Shown: piece after piece, positions 36,922 to 48,137 of the stretch
How the letters are laid out: each line of letters starts with the position of its first letter
Position numbering within the stretch: the stretch's first letter is position 1
Origin: Myrica gale
Taxonomy: Eukaryota > Streptophyta > Magnoliopsida > Fagales > Myricaceae
Assembly: GCA_963930655.1 (NCBI GenBank)
Contig: OZ005618.1
Coordinates: 23,534,501 to 23,598,500, forward strand
Length of the DNA stretch: 64,000 nucleotides
Direction: 5' to 3'
Translations under genes and position numbers: made by a program
The notes under the pieces: model-generated
What the model was told of the DNA's origin: nothing
Databases searched by the model: none
The model's input: only the letters and a program-made list of their open reading frames with translations

Positions 36922-37214
36922 TATCTATTGTCGTCTTCTTACTGTGATTGAGAATGATGCTCAAACAAAGACAACATACATAAAGGACAACTCATCCTTC
37001 GAAAAAGTTAAGAACCTAACCAGATCCAGATGACTAAAATGCTGCATTTTGGACAGCAGAAGTACAAAAAACACTTCGGTGTTTAGCAGTTCCAATTCCA
37101 ACATAGTGTACTCATAAACTAAGGCATATATTTTTGACATTTCGCATTAAAAAGAAGAACTCGTTTAACAAAAAGATTCTACTGTATGACCTGGTGAAAT
37201 TCTTACCGTCTGTC

Positions 37215-37435
37215 TGTCTTTTTTTTTAATAGGTAAGGATAAAACCAGAATTAACCGCAAAAGTCAGAAGTAACATCAGAAATAGGAACATCAGACCCAA
37301 CCAAAAAACCAAAAAGGCTGGAAGCAGCATCCCACTTGGCCAAACGGTGAGCGTACCGATTCTGAGCACGAGGAATCCAGCCAAGAGAGTGGTTAGCACT
37401 TGAAGAGAAATAACTACGAAGAGCATCCAGCCAAG
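37215..37435 (-). mobile_element. 5'-truncated LINE, 3' end with RNase H remnant
   Basis: On the minus strand the sequence encodes the end of a LINE RNase H domain (SLGWIPRAQNRYAHRLAKWDAA) and finishes in an A-run (T-run at 37219-37227). It is flanked by the 11-bp duplication TACCGTCTGTC (37204-37214 and 37436-37446). Severe 5' truncation, an A-tail and a target duplication are the signature of target-primed reverse transcription. Confidence 0.85.
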
Positions 37436-37757
37436 TACCGTCTGTCATTTGTAGATCTTCCCTTTTGATTTTGTTTTTCATCAGAACAAAGAGCTAGCAT
37501 CGGAGGAGTTTAGAGGTGGTACTTGTGTTCGAGAGTATTTTCTATTTACATCCTACAGTATCTAGTTTTAGTATATTTTTTTGGGGTAAACAGGAAAATT
37601 CGGGCACCCATTCAAGTGAATCAGATTCGGATACACATGACTCACGACACGAGTTGAGTTCAACGCAAGTATAATAACGAGACAGACTGATTGTGCACTT
37701 AATCCACTCTCAGGATTGATCTTGGTCACTCAATAATAGTGAAAGCAAGGCCACGTC

Positions 37758-37942
37758 CAAGGACGAATCTAGGGGGCCGTGGCCCTCCAAAGATTTTGAA
37801 AAAAAAAAAATTAATATTACTATTTATTATTTAAAGTGTCGGTTCATTCAAAAAATAAAAAAAGAAGCATGAATAGCCCCTTTCAACATTTTTACGTTCC
37901 TATGTGATTCTGTTATTTCTGTAAGTATTTCAGTCGTCCCTG
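37758..37942. mobile_element. hAT MITE (185 bp)
   Basis: The ends CAAGGACGAATC and CAGTCGTCCCTG are inverted (CARGGACGA). They are flanked by a perfect 8-bp duplication GCCACGTC (37750-37757 and 37943-37950). No coding capacity. Confidence 0.82.
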
Positions 37943-37996
37943 GCCACGTCGAAGATTCAGGCCCATGAAATCATTGCGTGCTCAGTATACGACTAG

Positions 37997-38180
37997 CTGG
38001 CAGACTTGGAAGTCCAGTAGTCACACAGTGACATTGACAGGTTTCTAACAAAAGCACTAAATTTTGCCTTAAATATGGGTAAAACTTTTTGTAACGGCAA
38101 TATAATGCATGCCCATTTGGAGACAAATCATCACCTTCACATGTGAAGTATCCAGTTAGGCTCTAGAATAATTAGCGCCA
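37997..38180. repeat. Direct repeat copy 2 (184 bp), just upstream of LTPG
   Basis: This copy ends 134 bp before the LTPG ATG (38314), so it probably lies in that gene's promoter. Near identity to 36283-36466 points to a recent event. Confidence 0.93.
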
Positions 38181-38313
38181 ACTCTCTCAATCAACTGTTT
38201 TTTCATGCTATCCATAGTCAATAGTCATAACCAAAGCATAAAAGGCATAGCGCATCTCTTTCTGCCATCAATTCACTCATCATCTGCCAGTCTGCCTCTT
38301 TCTCCACACCAAT

Positions 38314-39115
38314 ATGGGCTCCAAAAAGGCAACTTTGGCGTTCTCATCCACCTTGCTGTTGATTCTGTTTGGCTTGGGAAGCTCAAACTTGGACCAAGAC
38401 AGAGCAGAATGCACAGACCAGCTAGTAGGGCTCGCCACATGTCTCCCTTACGTTGGTGGTGATGCCAAAGCTCCCACCCTAGACTGTTGCACGGGCCTCA
38501 GGCAAGTCCTACAGAAGAGCATGAAATGCCTCTGCATCCTAATCAGGGACAGAGATGATCCCAATCTTGGCCTCAAGATAAACGTAACGCTGGCATTACA
38601 CCTCCCTACTGCCTGTCATGCGCCCATCAAAATATCCGAGTGTGTTTGTAAGTAAATACAAACAAAGAAAACACCCATACTTTGAGCTTTCCTTAACCAC
38701 CAAATTGATTGTTTGTAATCTTTATTCTTTTGCGGTGGATTCAGCCCTATTGCATTTGGCACCTAATTCAACTTTGGCAAAAGTATTTGAGGGGTTCTCA
38801 AACAGCATCAATGGGACCAGTACACCAGCTGCCAGTGGTAATCAATTTAATTTTAATTCTGGCCTATACTTTGATTCGGTTGTTGGTTTTTACAAATGCG
38901 GATTTCTGCTTTATCTCTCTGAACTCAATTCTCCCTAGTTGATAATCTTTTCCTTTTTAATGGTCTAAGACAAAGCGAACTCCACCAGCAATGGATCAAG
39001 TAGTTCTGCTGAAGAAAAGAGTGATGGAGGGATGGGAAAGAGGTGGCTGGGAGCAGAGATCGTTTGTGGGATTCTACTATGGTTGTTCACACCATATCCA
39101 GTCTATTATGTTTGA
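38314..39115 (+). CDS. GPI-anchored non-specific lipid-transfer protein (LTPG), 190 aa
   Basis: Three exons: 38314-38647, 38745-38837 and 38970-39115. Donors include a perfect GTAAGT, phases are 1 and 1, and the total is 573 bases. An N-terminal signal peptide (about residues 1-25) is followed by the eight-cysteine motif in the order C, C, CC, CxC, C, C (ATCLPYV, LDCCTG, MKCLCILI, LPTACHAP, ISECV; from C33 to C110). The Ser/Asn-rich linker and terminal hydrophobic stretch (AEIVCGILLWLFTPYPVYYV) fit a GPI-attachment signal. The family moves or stores hydrophobic ligands at the cell surface, with roles in cuticle and cell-wall lipid deposition. DRDDPNLGLKINVTLAL places it with Arabidopsis At1g55260 and At2g44290-like LTPGs. 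A pseudogene relative lies at 18585-19550. Its promoter block is duplicated upstream. Confidence 0.92.
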
Positions 39116-39604
39116 TAGAGATTTTAATGCTCCCACCTATATTGCTCTTCTTTGTATCTTATTAGATCAAGGGTAATGTGTGCTATATCCAACTTTTTCT
39201 TTTTTGAATTTATTTGTCGTAAGTTGCCAACTACGTGTGATACTCAAGTGACCCAAATGTAATAGTTTTTTTCTTCTTCATTTTCCTGAGCCCACATGGA
39301 CTAGTTTGAAACTTCGAATATTATCAGATTTTGATTATTTCTAACTGTTTAAGTTTAGCGACTAATGATATGTAGGTAGCCACCAGCAGAGAAGAAAGTT
39401 ATTTCTTACTTTTGATTGCCAAAAAAGGAAGCAAGTCTGTGAGCTCACAACAGTGCTTGATCTTGTTTCCGTGATGGGAGATGACCCCAATTATGTTGTA
39501 TGGTTCTGGGTGTTACAAATGAATTCTCACAATGCCCCTCATGTTAAGGAGAGTAGACTCCCAAGAAAACGAACATCAAGTCCATGCTTGTAAACTATTG
39601 CAAT
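39116..39604. other. LTPG 3' flank, no further gene
   Basis: The LTPG 3' UTR is expected here. I see no coding evidence past 39115. Confidence 0.5.
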
Positions 39605-42010
39605 TGCCTGCATGGCCAAATGAATATCCTACAGCTTTTGGTGGTCAGAGGCGGATGCAGAGGGTGCGGCCTTGGGCGGTCACCACCCATTGCATCCCCA
39701 ATTTTTTTTTCATTTAGTTGTTTTTTTTTATTTTTAATTTTTATTCATAAATTGACCTGGGCCTATGGGGGCTGACCCCCATTGGTCCAGGCCAACCTCC
39801 CATATATTCTGCACGGCCTCGGCCCTTTAGGCCCAGACCGCCATCCATTGCATCCCCAAAATAATCTGCCACGCTTCTTTTTGCAATTTTTTGTTTTCCC
39901 CAGCGGGCTAGTGGCCTTGGCAATCAATTGGGCTCATCGAGGAAACCTAATCCAACAGCAACGTCTTATAGTTCATTTATGAGCCTAAAGCCTGTGTCAA
40001 TAGGGAAGGCCCATGAGACCCATAACGAGCCAAAACTCGCTCTTCTTCTGTCATGGACGAGTCCTACACAAGCCTCCCTACCAGCCATTTGCTTGGCTCT
40101 GTTCCTGTACGTTCTGATTCATGTATATATGCTTTTCCTTGTATTTATCTCACTAACTCCCCTTCTATGTGAGTAGTTCTCTTTAATTTGACCTTTGCCC
40201 CTTTAATGTCCTCATCATGGAGGCCAATTGATTCCTTCCATGTAGTAATCGAGATTGACCACTTCTTATTTCTTTTAAAAGTTTACATTTTGCTTGTTTG
40301 AGAAATTGGGGATTTTTTTGGTAGTATAATTTTTAATTAATTTTACTGTAACGTCAATTGAATGCAATGTAATTAAATTGTAATTTGGATTTGAATTAAT
40401 TAGATTGGAATTTGGATTTTTAAGTTGTGATCCATTGTGAATATGTAAATATCCATATTTAATATTTTTGAATCAAAATGTTTTATGTTTCGGTTTGGTA
40501 CTATAGTTTTATTTATGTTTCGGTTGTGATCCAATTGATTGATTTTCTTCACTTTGTTTTATTTTGTTTAGATAATGGACAAGTTTGTGATAAGAAAACA
40601 ACGCAGCGTACTATAATAAATGCTCAGAAGAAGAAACTAATAAATTACCATGGATAATATCTTAGGGTTATAGAGGTTTCTACCTGGAAATTTCTAATTT
40701 TTGGTCCCGAATTAATTATTTAGCTGGTTTTTGTTTGTTTATGTTTTTCATGCCCTTGAATTTCCGTGGAGTTCCTAATGCTCAAACTATCATTTTCTTA
40801 TATAAATATATAAAAGATGCAAATTATTAGGATCCAATTGCCACATTCAGTATCAGCAAATAGTATGTACATGTATTTTAAAATTTTAATGCTTTTAAAT
40901 CCTTAATTTTCGATATTTTAATTCTAGGACACTTTTTACATTACATAGGAAAAAAAATTATCATTTCGCCTTGTATGCTCGCCCCCTTCAAATTGGATCC
41001 TGGATCCACCACGGTTGGTGGTAATGGTTTAGCTCTGCAGAATTTGACCAATGATCATGACTAAAAGTTTCAGGCCTTCCCTTGAGGTTTCATTGCCTAA
41101 GTTTTATAGAGCCCCTTTACAAACCCAGTTAAACCATTATAAAATGATGCGACAGAAACAAGAAGACAACAATTTTATAAATTACAGAAAGTTTTTAGTA
41201 CCTGCAGAAACCATCAATCTGATATGATTAGTCTGTGCATAATCCCCTGGATAATTATGTTAGAAAATATGCTGTTTGTGTGAAAGTGGTTCTAAAAACT
41301 AAGGAAAGCCTGTGCCAAAAAAGAAAGAATGTCTGGGAGAGGCAGTGCTTGACCTTTGATTAGAAATTTTCCGAGAAAGGAGTTTTAGCTTTGACCTTGG
41401 AAGTGGAAGTGGAAGTATGACGAATTTCTTAGATTGGCATAGCATGTTCGGATTCCTTGAAGTTATGCTCATTGGTTGTTCCTAAGATCCCCAAGTATGT
41501 CCCTCAAATCATAAGATCCTCGCTTTACCATTCTGCAAAACACTTTTTTTTTTCTAAGCAAACATCCTGCAAAGCACTTACACTCGCATTATATTACAAA
41601 TTTAACCCCATGAGAGAAGGGAACAAATTTAAGGGGCCTGGCCTATGTCTGGGGATGGTCTGGACCGCTGGGTTGGATTTCAAGGAGAGGAGTAGGCTCA
41701 ATGCGGTCTGCAAGGCTGCAAGGTTTGTGCCTCGAGAGGGCGTGCAAATGGCAAAGGTCTTGGGCCTTACAGAAAAAGAAGTCACAATGCAAATTCCATA
41801 TAGGTGCAAGCCCTCATTTCACTGATAGTTCTCCTACAGATGGAGACAAGACAATTGGGCTGTTACATGTTACAACTTCATAACCAGAATCCAGCCTCCT
41901 ACTGTAGCATATGGGACAGAGCAACTCTCTCGAGGAAAAGCAAATTGGAATATATGTTCCAGATTACCCCAGTAGAAACGTTTCGAGTTTGTTTTATGGA
42001 CTGTATTAAG
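39605..42010. repeat. Segmental duplicate A
   Basis: The text outside the hAT element (39605-39645 and 41015-42010) matches duplicate B (44499-44940 and 46336-46795) over about 1 kb with few differences. It contains no identifiable gene. This copy holds an uninterrupted TTAGATTGGCATAGCATGTTC near 41430, the empty site for the LINE in B. Confidence 0.9.
39646..41014. mobile_element. Non-autonomous hAT element (1369 bp)
   Basis: It begins CAGAGGCGGATGCAG and ends GGATCCACCACGG; the reverse complement of the end (CCGTGGTGGATCC) pairs imperfectly with the start. It is flanked by a perfect 8-bp duplication TTGGTGGT (39638-39645 and 41015-41022). The segmental duplicate at 44.5 kb lacks the element: there the flanks are joined directly (GCTTTTGGTACTAATGG), which is an empty site. 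No transposase frame is visible. Confidence 0.9.
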
Positions 42011-42042
42011 TTTTTCTAGTATGGGCAAAATTTAGCAACAAA

Positions 42043-42392
42043 TAGGGCCGTACCGGACCACTTCTAAGTGGTGCGGTCCGATCCAGTCCAGTTAAATGCG
42101 GTCTGGACCGGTTTTATTTTTTTATTTTTTAAATTTTTAGTTTTTAATTTTTAATTTTTTTTTAAATTTTTTAGGTTAATTTCGAAAGGGGAATGACAGA
42201 TAAAAATTGTAGATTTTTAGTTTAAGTTAAAACTAAAATTTTTAAGTTTGTAATTTGTATTAAAAAATATTTTTTATTTATATTAATAAATCCGGTCCGT
42301 TCCAGACCGGATTTAAATAAACAAGACCGGATCGGACCGCAAATTCGGTCCAATTTTGCGGTCCAGTCCGCGGTCTGATTTTGTTCAGCCTA
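42043..42392. mobile_element. hAT element (350 bp)
   Basis: The ends TAGGGCCGTACCGGACC and GATTTTGTTCAGCCTA have inverted TAGG termini. They are flanked by GCAACAAA (42035-42042) and GCTACAAA (42393-42400), an 8-bp duplication with one mismatch. The interior is a string of GGACCG/CGGTCC repeats around an AT-rich core. Confidence 0.78.
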
Positions 42393-42639
42393 GCTACAAA
42401 TTTAAATTCAAATTGAGTTAGTATTTTTTTATCCAAAAAATGTGGATAAATTTGTTCAAAGTGTTGAGAGTCTTTCAAAATTTGAAAAGATGGAGATATT
42501 CTCCAGATAAAGAGCTAAAAACAAGGAAGTTGGCCCCACACACTCAAAAGTCTAGGAGAATTTCCCTCTTTTCATAATTTCATTTCAAACTCAACCAATT
42601 CTATAAATATATATAGAGGAGATAGATTTATTCAACCCC

Positions 42640-44498
42640 ATTTGAGGGATTGGTTAGTGACTCAGTGCATTGATTCAGGTACAAATCCATTCACTTAATT
42701 TTTGCCCTAATTATTTATTGTAGTTCATAGTTAAATTATAATGTTAGAGTATAGATTAGAAAATTAGGTTGTGAAACTGTGGAGGATGAGCTTGATTGGA
42801 GGATTTGGTTGTGTTTGAAATTGTGGAGGATAGATTTGATTGAATCATTTGTGCATGTTTGATGTTTGAAAGTCTTAGATTTGGTTGTGTTTGATGTTTG
42901 GAAGTCTTAGCTCGAATCATGCTATGTGAATTGTGTGTGAATTAGCTCGAATCATGCTATGTATTTCTCATAATCTGCAAATGTTGCTTCTGCCTCTGCT
43001 GATTCTTGCTATGTGAATTTTAGAAGTTTGGATAGGTGGATATTTCTTGTCTTACATCATTATTTCAAGCACTATACTTATCCAACACCCACCCACTGTA
43101 ATTTTTAAATGAGTTTTATTCTCTTAATATCAAATGGATGATCTCGACTTGGATATTGATGAGATTATGCTCGTCACTAGTATGCATACATCGGGAGCTG
43201 TATCTAATCCTGCTTCTCCCTCGACATTGCCTCCTAGCCCTCCCATTCATAGTAGAGCCTACTATTACTGAACCTTCTGGGGGTCAGTCTACTGAGTTTA
43301 GGGTTACTGGTGGATGACCACCACTGCCTAGGTCCCAAAGTAATAGATCCAAAGCGTGAGATCACTTCACAAAGGATTCCAACTCTGATCCCAATGAACT
43401 TTTGTGTACATGTGATTATTGTGGTGCGTCTCTCAAGTGCCACTCGAATTGTTAAATAATAATTGTTTTCATTTCAATTATTAAATGAGTGAAGTTAAAT
43501 TCATTTGTATTGGTTGTTGTTGTTGGTTTAGAATTAGAGGTCGATCCATTGGGCATTCTTTTTGAATAATGATTATGAACGTGGAGCTGGACTGCTGGAG
43601 TATGGCTACAAAAAAAAACAAAAAAACAATGTAACTTGTTTACTGTCTAGCATTGATTATTTTTATGCTCATTTTATTTTCTAAGGAATTATGTTGTGAT
43701 TTGTAAAGTCTAAAGTGTAAACTGTTGTGCAGGGTAGAAGATGATTCATTTGCTTTGATCGTTCAAGTCTTCAAAAATATCTTATTTGCTTTCATTGTGA
43801 TTTGATCTCAGCAAGTTATTGTAATAGTTAGAACTTACAATTACTATATTTTCATAATTTCATTGTAATAGACTAATAGCTTAAGGAATTATGTTTATTG
43901 CTTGTAATAGACTAATTTCCTAGGTTATTTAGTTAGTTGTTAGATTTGTTTGTTGTGCATGTAAACATTGGCATGTCAATTGGCTTGTGTTAGTAGTTAG
44001 ATTTGCTTGAGTTTTGTTTCGCATGACATTGGCATGACATTAGATTCAAAACTATCTCAGATAACAGAGGGAAGTTATGATTAAAGTTGAGTACCAATAC
44101 AATGATATTTAATAAAGCTTAATACTTGCTTAGAAAAAAAAATAAAGCTTCATACTTTCTTCTTTAACGGAAGGGGCAGATAAAACATTAGATTCGGAAC
44201 TATCCGAGTACAGTAGGGGCAAATAGGAAGTTGAGTACGAATACAAAAAAGGCAGCCCAGAGCGTCCTGGGCTTGAAAACTAAAGACTCATGACGTCCTG
44301 GGTCCAAAAAATATGGCCCTAGGCGTCCTGGGCCCCAAATATAGAGCCCAAAACGGTTTTGGGCTTTGAATCCCAAAACCGTTATGGACCACCTTTTTTG
44401 AGGCCCAGAACCGCGAACCCACCCGAACCTTCTTCACGCATGTTCGGGTCGGATTCGGGTTAAATTTTCCGAACCTGAACCCAGAATGCCCACCCCTA
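42640..44498 (+). mobile_element. Decayed hAT transposon with a BED zinc-finger remnant
   Basis: The right end, ATGCCCACCCCTA at 44498, is a hAT-type terminus (TAGGGGTGGGCAT inverted) and abuts the left border of duplicate B. The left end was not found, so the start is approximate. The interior has a transposase N-terminal exon remnant at 43134-43450. Most of the transposase, including the catalytic and dimerisation regions, is missing. Confidence 0.5.
43134..43450 (+). pseudogene. hAT transposase N-terminus with BED zinc finger, broken
   Basis: From the ATG at 43134 an acidic start (MDDLDLDIDEIML) is followed, after stops and a frame change near 43259, by a BED-finger-like block. It reads DHFTKDSNSD, then LLCTCDYCGASLKCHS, where hAT transposases have VWxHFTK and KCxYCG. 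An in-frame TGA precedes DHFT. The rest of the transposase is absent, so the fragment is non-coding. Confidence 0.6.
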
Positions 44499-44958
44499 GC
44501 CTGCATGGCCAAATGAATATCCTACTGCTTTTGGTACTAATGGTTTAACTCTGCAGAATTTGACCAATGATCATGACTAACAGTTTCAGGCCTTTCCTTG
44601 AGGTTTCATTGCCTAAGTTTTATAGAGCCGCTTTTCAAACCCAGTTAAACCATTATAATATGATGCGACAGAAATAAGAAGACAACAATTTTATAGATTA
44701 CAGAAAGTTTTTTTTTGGGGGTAATTGATTACAGAAAGTTTTTAGTACCTGCAGAAACCATCAATCTGATATGATTAGTCTGTGCATAATCCCCTGGATA
44801 ATTATGGTAGAAAATATGCTGTTTGTGTAAAAGTGGTCCTAAAAAGTAAGGAAAGCCTGTGCCTTGATCTTTGATTAGAAATTTTCCCACAAAGGAGTTT
44901 TTGCTTTGACCTTGGAAGTGGAAGTATGACGAATTTCTTAGATTGGCATAGCATGTTC

Positions 44959-46335
44959 TTTTTTTTTTTTATCCAAAGGTATATAGATATTATTAATAGC
45001 ATAGGAAAGGAAGAAAGTTAGGGTGGATCCAAACCACCATACTTCCAGGTAGTACAAAATAAGGAATTGGTAATGTGATCAAAGAAAGAATTGATCACGG
45101 ACCATTGCGCCAAATCATGAGCCAAAACATTTAAGCTTCTTGAAATTCCTAGCAGACCAAGAAGAAACAGAAGATAATAGAGAAAGACAATTAGAAATAG
45201 TATTTTGGATGCTCCAGTCAACATCAGTATCCATATGACGATGGGCTGCCACCACAGATTCTGAGTCACCTTCAAACACCACATGATTGAGTTCCATAGT
45301 CTTGCAGAGCACGTTGAGCTGCCAGAGCTTCTGCACATAACGAGTCAGAAACTGCTGAGAAGTATTTAGTACAAGCTGCAAGCACTTCATTGTTGATGTC
45401 CGGGCACACTGCAGCGCCAACAGAGAAGTTTGATTTTACTGTTGCATTAAATTGTATTTTATAAAGGGAGGGAAGTGAAGTGTTAGGTGAAGAGTATGAA
45501 CCGGGGCTGGAAGACTTAGAAATCCAAGCATCTAAATGCTCTAATGACAACCTCTTAATGTCTGTGGATATTCTAATAGGATCAATAGAGGAATTAGGAG
45601 AAAGCCGAATCCTATTCCTAAGGGCCCATATTTGGTCACATGTAATGGCGGCAAATAATTGAAAATGTTGGGCTTCTTCCTGAGGTATTTGGAGCTCTTT
45701 AAATGGATGAAGAATGATACAAATAAATTCTGGCATGGAGAGTGGTTGAAGACGATGGAGATTAATCGACCAAAAGGAAGTCCTCCAAATAATCCTAGCC
45801 AGTGGACATTCAAGAAATAAGTGGGCAGCATCTTCAGTGGTAGCTTTGCATAAGTAACAGCTTGTATTTCTGACCTGAAATGAAGAGGAATTGACACTCA
45901 AGAGTCTGGCTCCAGTGGGGTGTGAATTCCCCATCCGATTTTCCAAAGAAGGTGTTTGAGTCGAGCATGTAGCTTTAATTTCCAGAGAGATAGCCAGTCC
46001 TTCCTGTCGAGAGGGTTATAAGCAAAGTCAGGAGAGGTTAGAGTTGTTAAATAGGCTGACTTTACAGTAGGCTGAATTTTCAGCACTTCAGTAATAGTGG
46101 CCTGATCAAAGGGCAAGTTTAGACGAGGAAGATCCTATTGGTGCGTTGTAGAATCAATCAAGGTAGCCACAGAATCATCCATATTCAACACAGCAGGGGA
46201 TCTCGGAGTAGGTTTAAAAGAAGGCAAGGTTGGTATCCAAGGGTCATGCCAAATGTAAGTAGAGGCACCTTCTCTGATAAGTTTACAATACCCTTGCTTA
46301 AGAAGTGGTCGAGCATGAAGAATGCCTTTCCATAG
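44959..46335 (-). mobile_element. 5'-truncated LINE (1377 bp) with an 18-bp target duplication
   Basis: It is flanked by GATTGGCATAGCATGTTC at 44941-44958 and 46336-46353, a perfect 18-bp duplication. The minus-strand 3' end is a tail of 12 A. The element retains only the last third of ORF2. Duplicate A shows the same target undisturbed, so both the insertion and its bounds are well supported. Confidence 0.93.
45272..46335 (-). pseudogene. LINE ORF2 C-terminus: zinc-binding RT domain and RNase H
   Basis: The minus-strand frames read in order: a post-reverse-transcriptase segment (WKGILHARPLLKQGYCKLI, YIWHDPWIP), then the zf-RVT domain (WLSLWKLKLHARLKHLLWKI; CYLCKATTEDAAHLFLECP), then an RNase H (RVT_3) domain (VGAAVCPDINNEV, LCAEALAAQRAL, VFEGDSESVV). 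A stop after TTHQ at about 46135 and frameshifts near 45900 and 45330 inactivate it. Endonuclease and polymerase domains were never copied in. Confidence 0.88.
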
Positions 46336-46814
46336 GATTGGCATAGCATGTTCCGATTCCTTGAAGTTATTCTCATTGGTTGTTCCTAAGATCCCCAAGT
46401 ATGTCCCTCAATTCATAAGATCCTCGCTTTACCATTCTGCAAAGCACTTAAACTGGCATTATATTACAACTTCAAGTGACAGACTTTGGCCCCAAGGGAG
46501 AAGGGAACAGATTTAAGGGGCCGGGCCTGTGCATCGAGAGGGCGTGCAAATGGCAAAGGTCTTGGGCCGTAAACGGAAGAAGTCACAATGCAAATTCCAT
46601 ATAGGTGGATCTGCCTCTCCACTTTTCTTCATTACCAGATGGAGACAATCGAGCTTTTACAACTTCGTAACCAGGATCCAGCCTCCTACTGTTGTAAATG
46701 GCACAGAGCAACTGTCGTGAGGAAAAGCAAAGTGGGATATATGTCCCAGATTACCGCAGTAGAAACGTTTGGAGTATGTTTTATGAACTGTAAACTATTC
46801 TGATTGCACTTGGT

Positions 46815-47010
46815 TTTTATTCTCTCATTATAAGATCACCAAGAGAGGTATCCTGCCAGATATGCCCGTAGGTCTTGTAGGATAGTCTCACCTTGGGTGG
46901 TTGCACACGCTTTAGCCCCGCGTCTCGCGTGTAAGTAAGTTCAGGAACTCCCTTAGCAGGGGCGCGACTCGAACCTATACCAAAGCACACAATGCGACTT
47001 ACACCAAAAT
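46815..47010 (-). mobile_element. tRNA-derived SINE
   Basis: On the minus strand, A-box TGGTGTAAGTCG (46995-47006) is followed 31 bases later by B-box GGTTCGAGTCG (46965-46975), a close fit to the RNA polymerase III internal promoter. The body then runs leftwards to about 46815 with a T/A-rich end. It sits next to the right edge of duplicate B. Exact ends are not defined. Confidence 0.65.
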
Positions 47011-47210
47011 CCTGGGCCTTGGGATCATTATTGTGAATCATGATTAAGGCAAGAAGAACATGGTTTTCATCCCCTTTTCTTTGGTTCATTTCTGTTGCAT
47101 CAAACAGAAGCTCCGTAAGATGGTTTGTACCTAATTAGAAGGTATATATTGCCCAGGGCTCCATATTTTTAAGAAGGATATAGTTTGTACTGGATGAGTA
47201 CTGTGCAAGG

Positions 47211-47570
47211 TGTTAGGGTCCACATCCATATGAGATAGTCGTGGAATGTAGACTTATAGTGGAAGTTTAATTCCTCCCTACTTCTAGTTTATCTGGGTTT
47301 TCTCTTAAGTTTCTATTTGTACTTTTCCCTATAAATAGAGGCTTATGTTATAGGAGAAAAGTGGGACGTGAGCACGTGAGAGCGTGAGCATTGGGCAGAG
47401 AGAGAGGAAGAGAAAGTGGGTGGTGTGACTATTGTATTGGGATGTGTATAGTGATTTTCTTAAGCTTTCTTAATAAAATTACTTTGGGGTGGGGCGTAGG
47501 TCGGATTGGGGTCGAACCACGTAATTCTTAGTGTTACTTTCTTTGAATTTTCGTGACGTTTTTCTCAACA
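47211..47570 (+). repeat. Solo LTR (360 bp), likely Copia
   Basis: Starts TGTTAGGGTCCACATC and ends TTTTTCTCAACA (TG...CA), with a TATA-like CTATAAATAGAGG in the middle and an AATAAA polyadenylation signal (TTAATAAAATTAC). No internal retrotransposon sequence follows. The flanks CAAGG and CTAGG are a possible 5-bp duplication with one mismatch. Confidence 0.75.
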
Positions 47571-48137
47571 CTAGGCAGAGCTGATGGTCTCCTGCTCAGG
47601 ACAACACGGCAAGCAACATATCCCCGGCAAGTATTAGGGTTGTGTTTGCATGAAAAATTTTCACCAACTTACAATAAAATATTACAATATAATCTTTTTC
47701 TCTTTCATCAAATCATAACTTTTCACTACAAAAAATATAAAAAATTATATTTCTCTTCACTTTTCACTAAACCTAACACCATTACTAAACCCAATAACAA
47801 AAATTTTACAAGACAAATATAACACTAGGATCTGGATCTGACTATTGAAAAGTATCTTGGGCGTCTTGCTTCTCAAGGAAAAATATCTTCGTACTTGCTT
47901 TTTTGCTTTATAGGTTGCTCTTTTGGGTACCAAAAAAAAAATAGTAACGTGTGTGGGAAAACAAGCAAACTCCAGTCTCCACTTAACTTTTTTTTTTTTG
48001 TTAATTTTTCTTTATTTTGGGGATTGGGGGTTGAGTTTGATTGGAAGGACGTGGATTTAGCAGCTGCTCATTCTGTATTTAGAGTAATGACCAAGTTGCA
48101 ATACTCAATAATCTATGAGCGTACACAAAACATTTAG

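Larger units (their letters stand above)
44499..46795. repeat. Segmental duplicate B
   Basis: 44499-44940 plus 46336-46795 is the second copy of the block at 39605-42010. It lacks the hAT element of copy A and instead is split by a LINE. A small extra insertion (TTTTTTTTGGGGGTAATTG) lies near 44708-44730. Confidence 0.9.

Noticed and set aside
36283-38180. Could the two 184-bp direct repeats (TG...CA ends) be LTRs of a small retrotransposon?
   Set aside because: The inner flanks show no primer binding site or polypurine tract, the outer flanks share no 4-6 bp duplication, and one copy is promoter-proximal to LTPG. A segmental duplication fits better.
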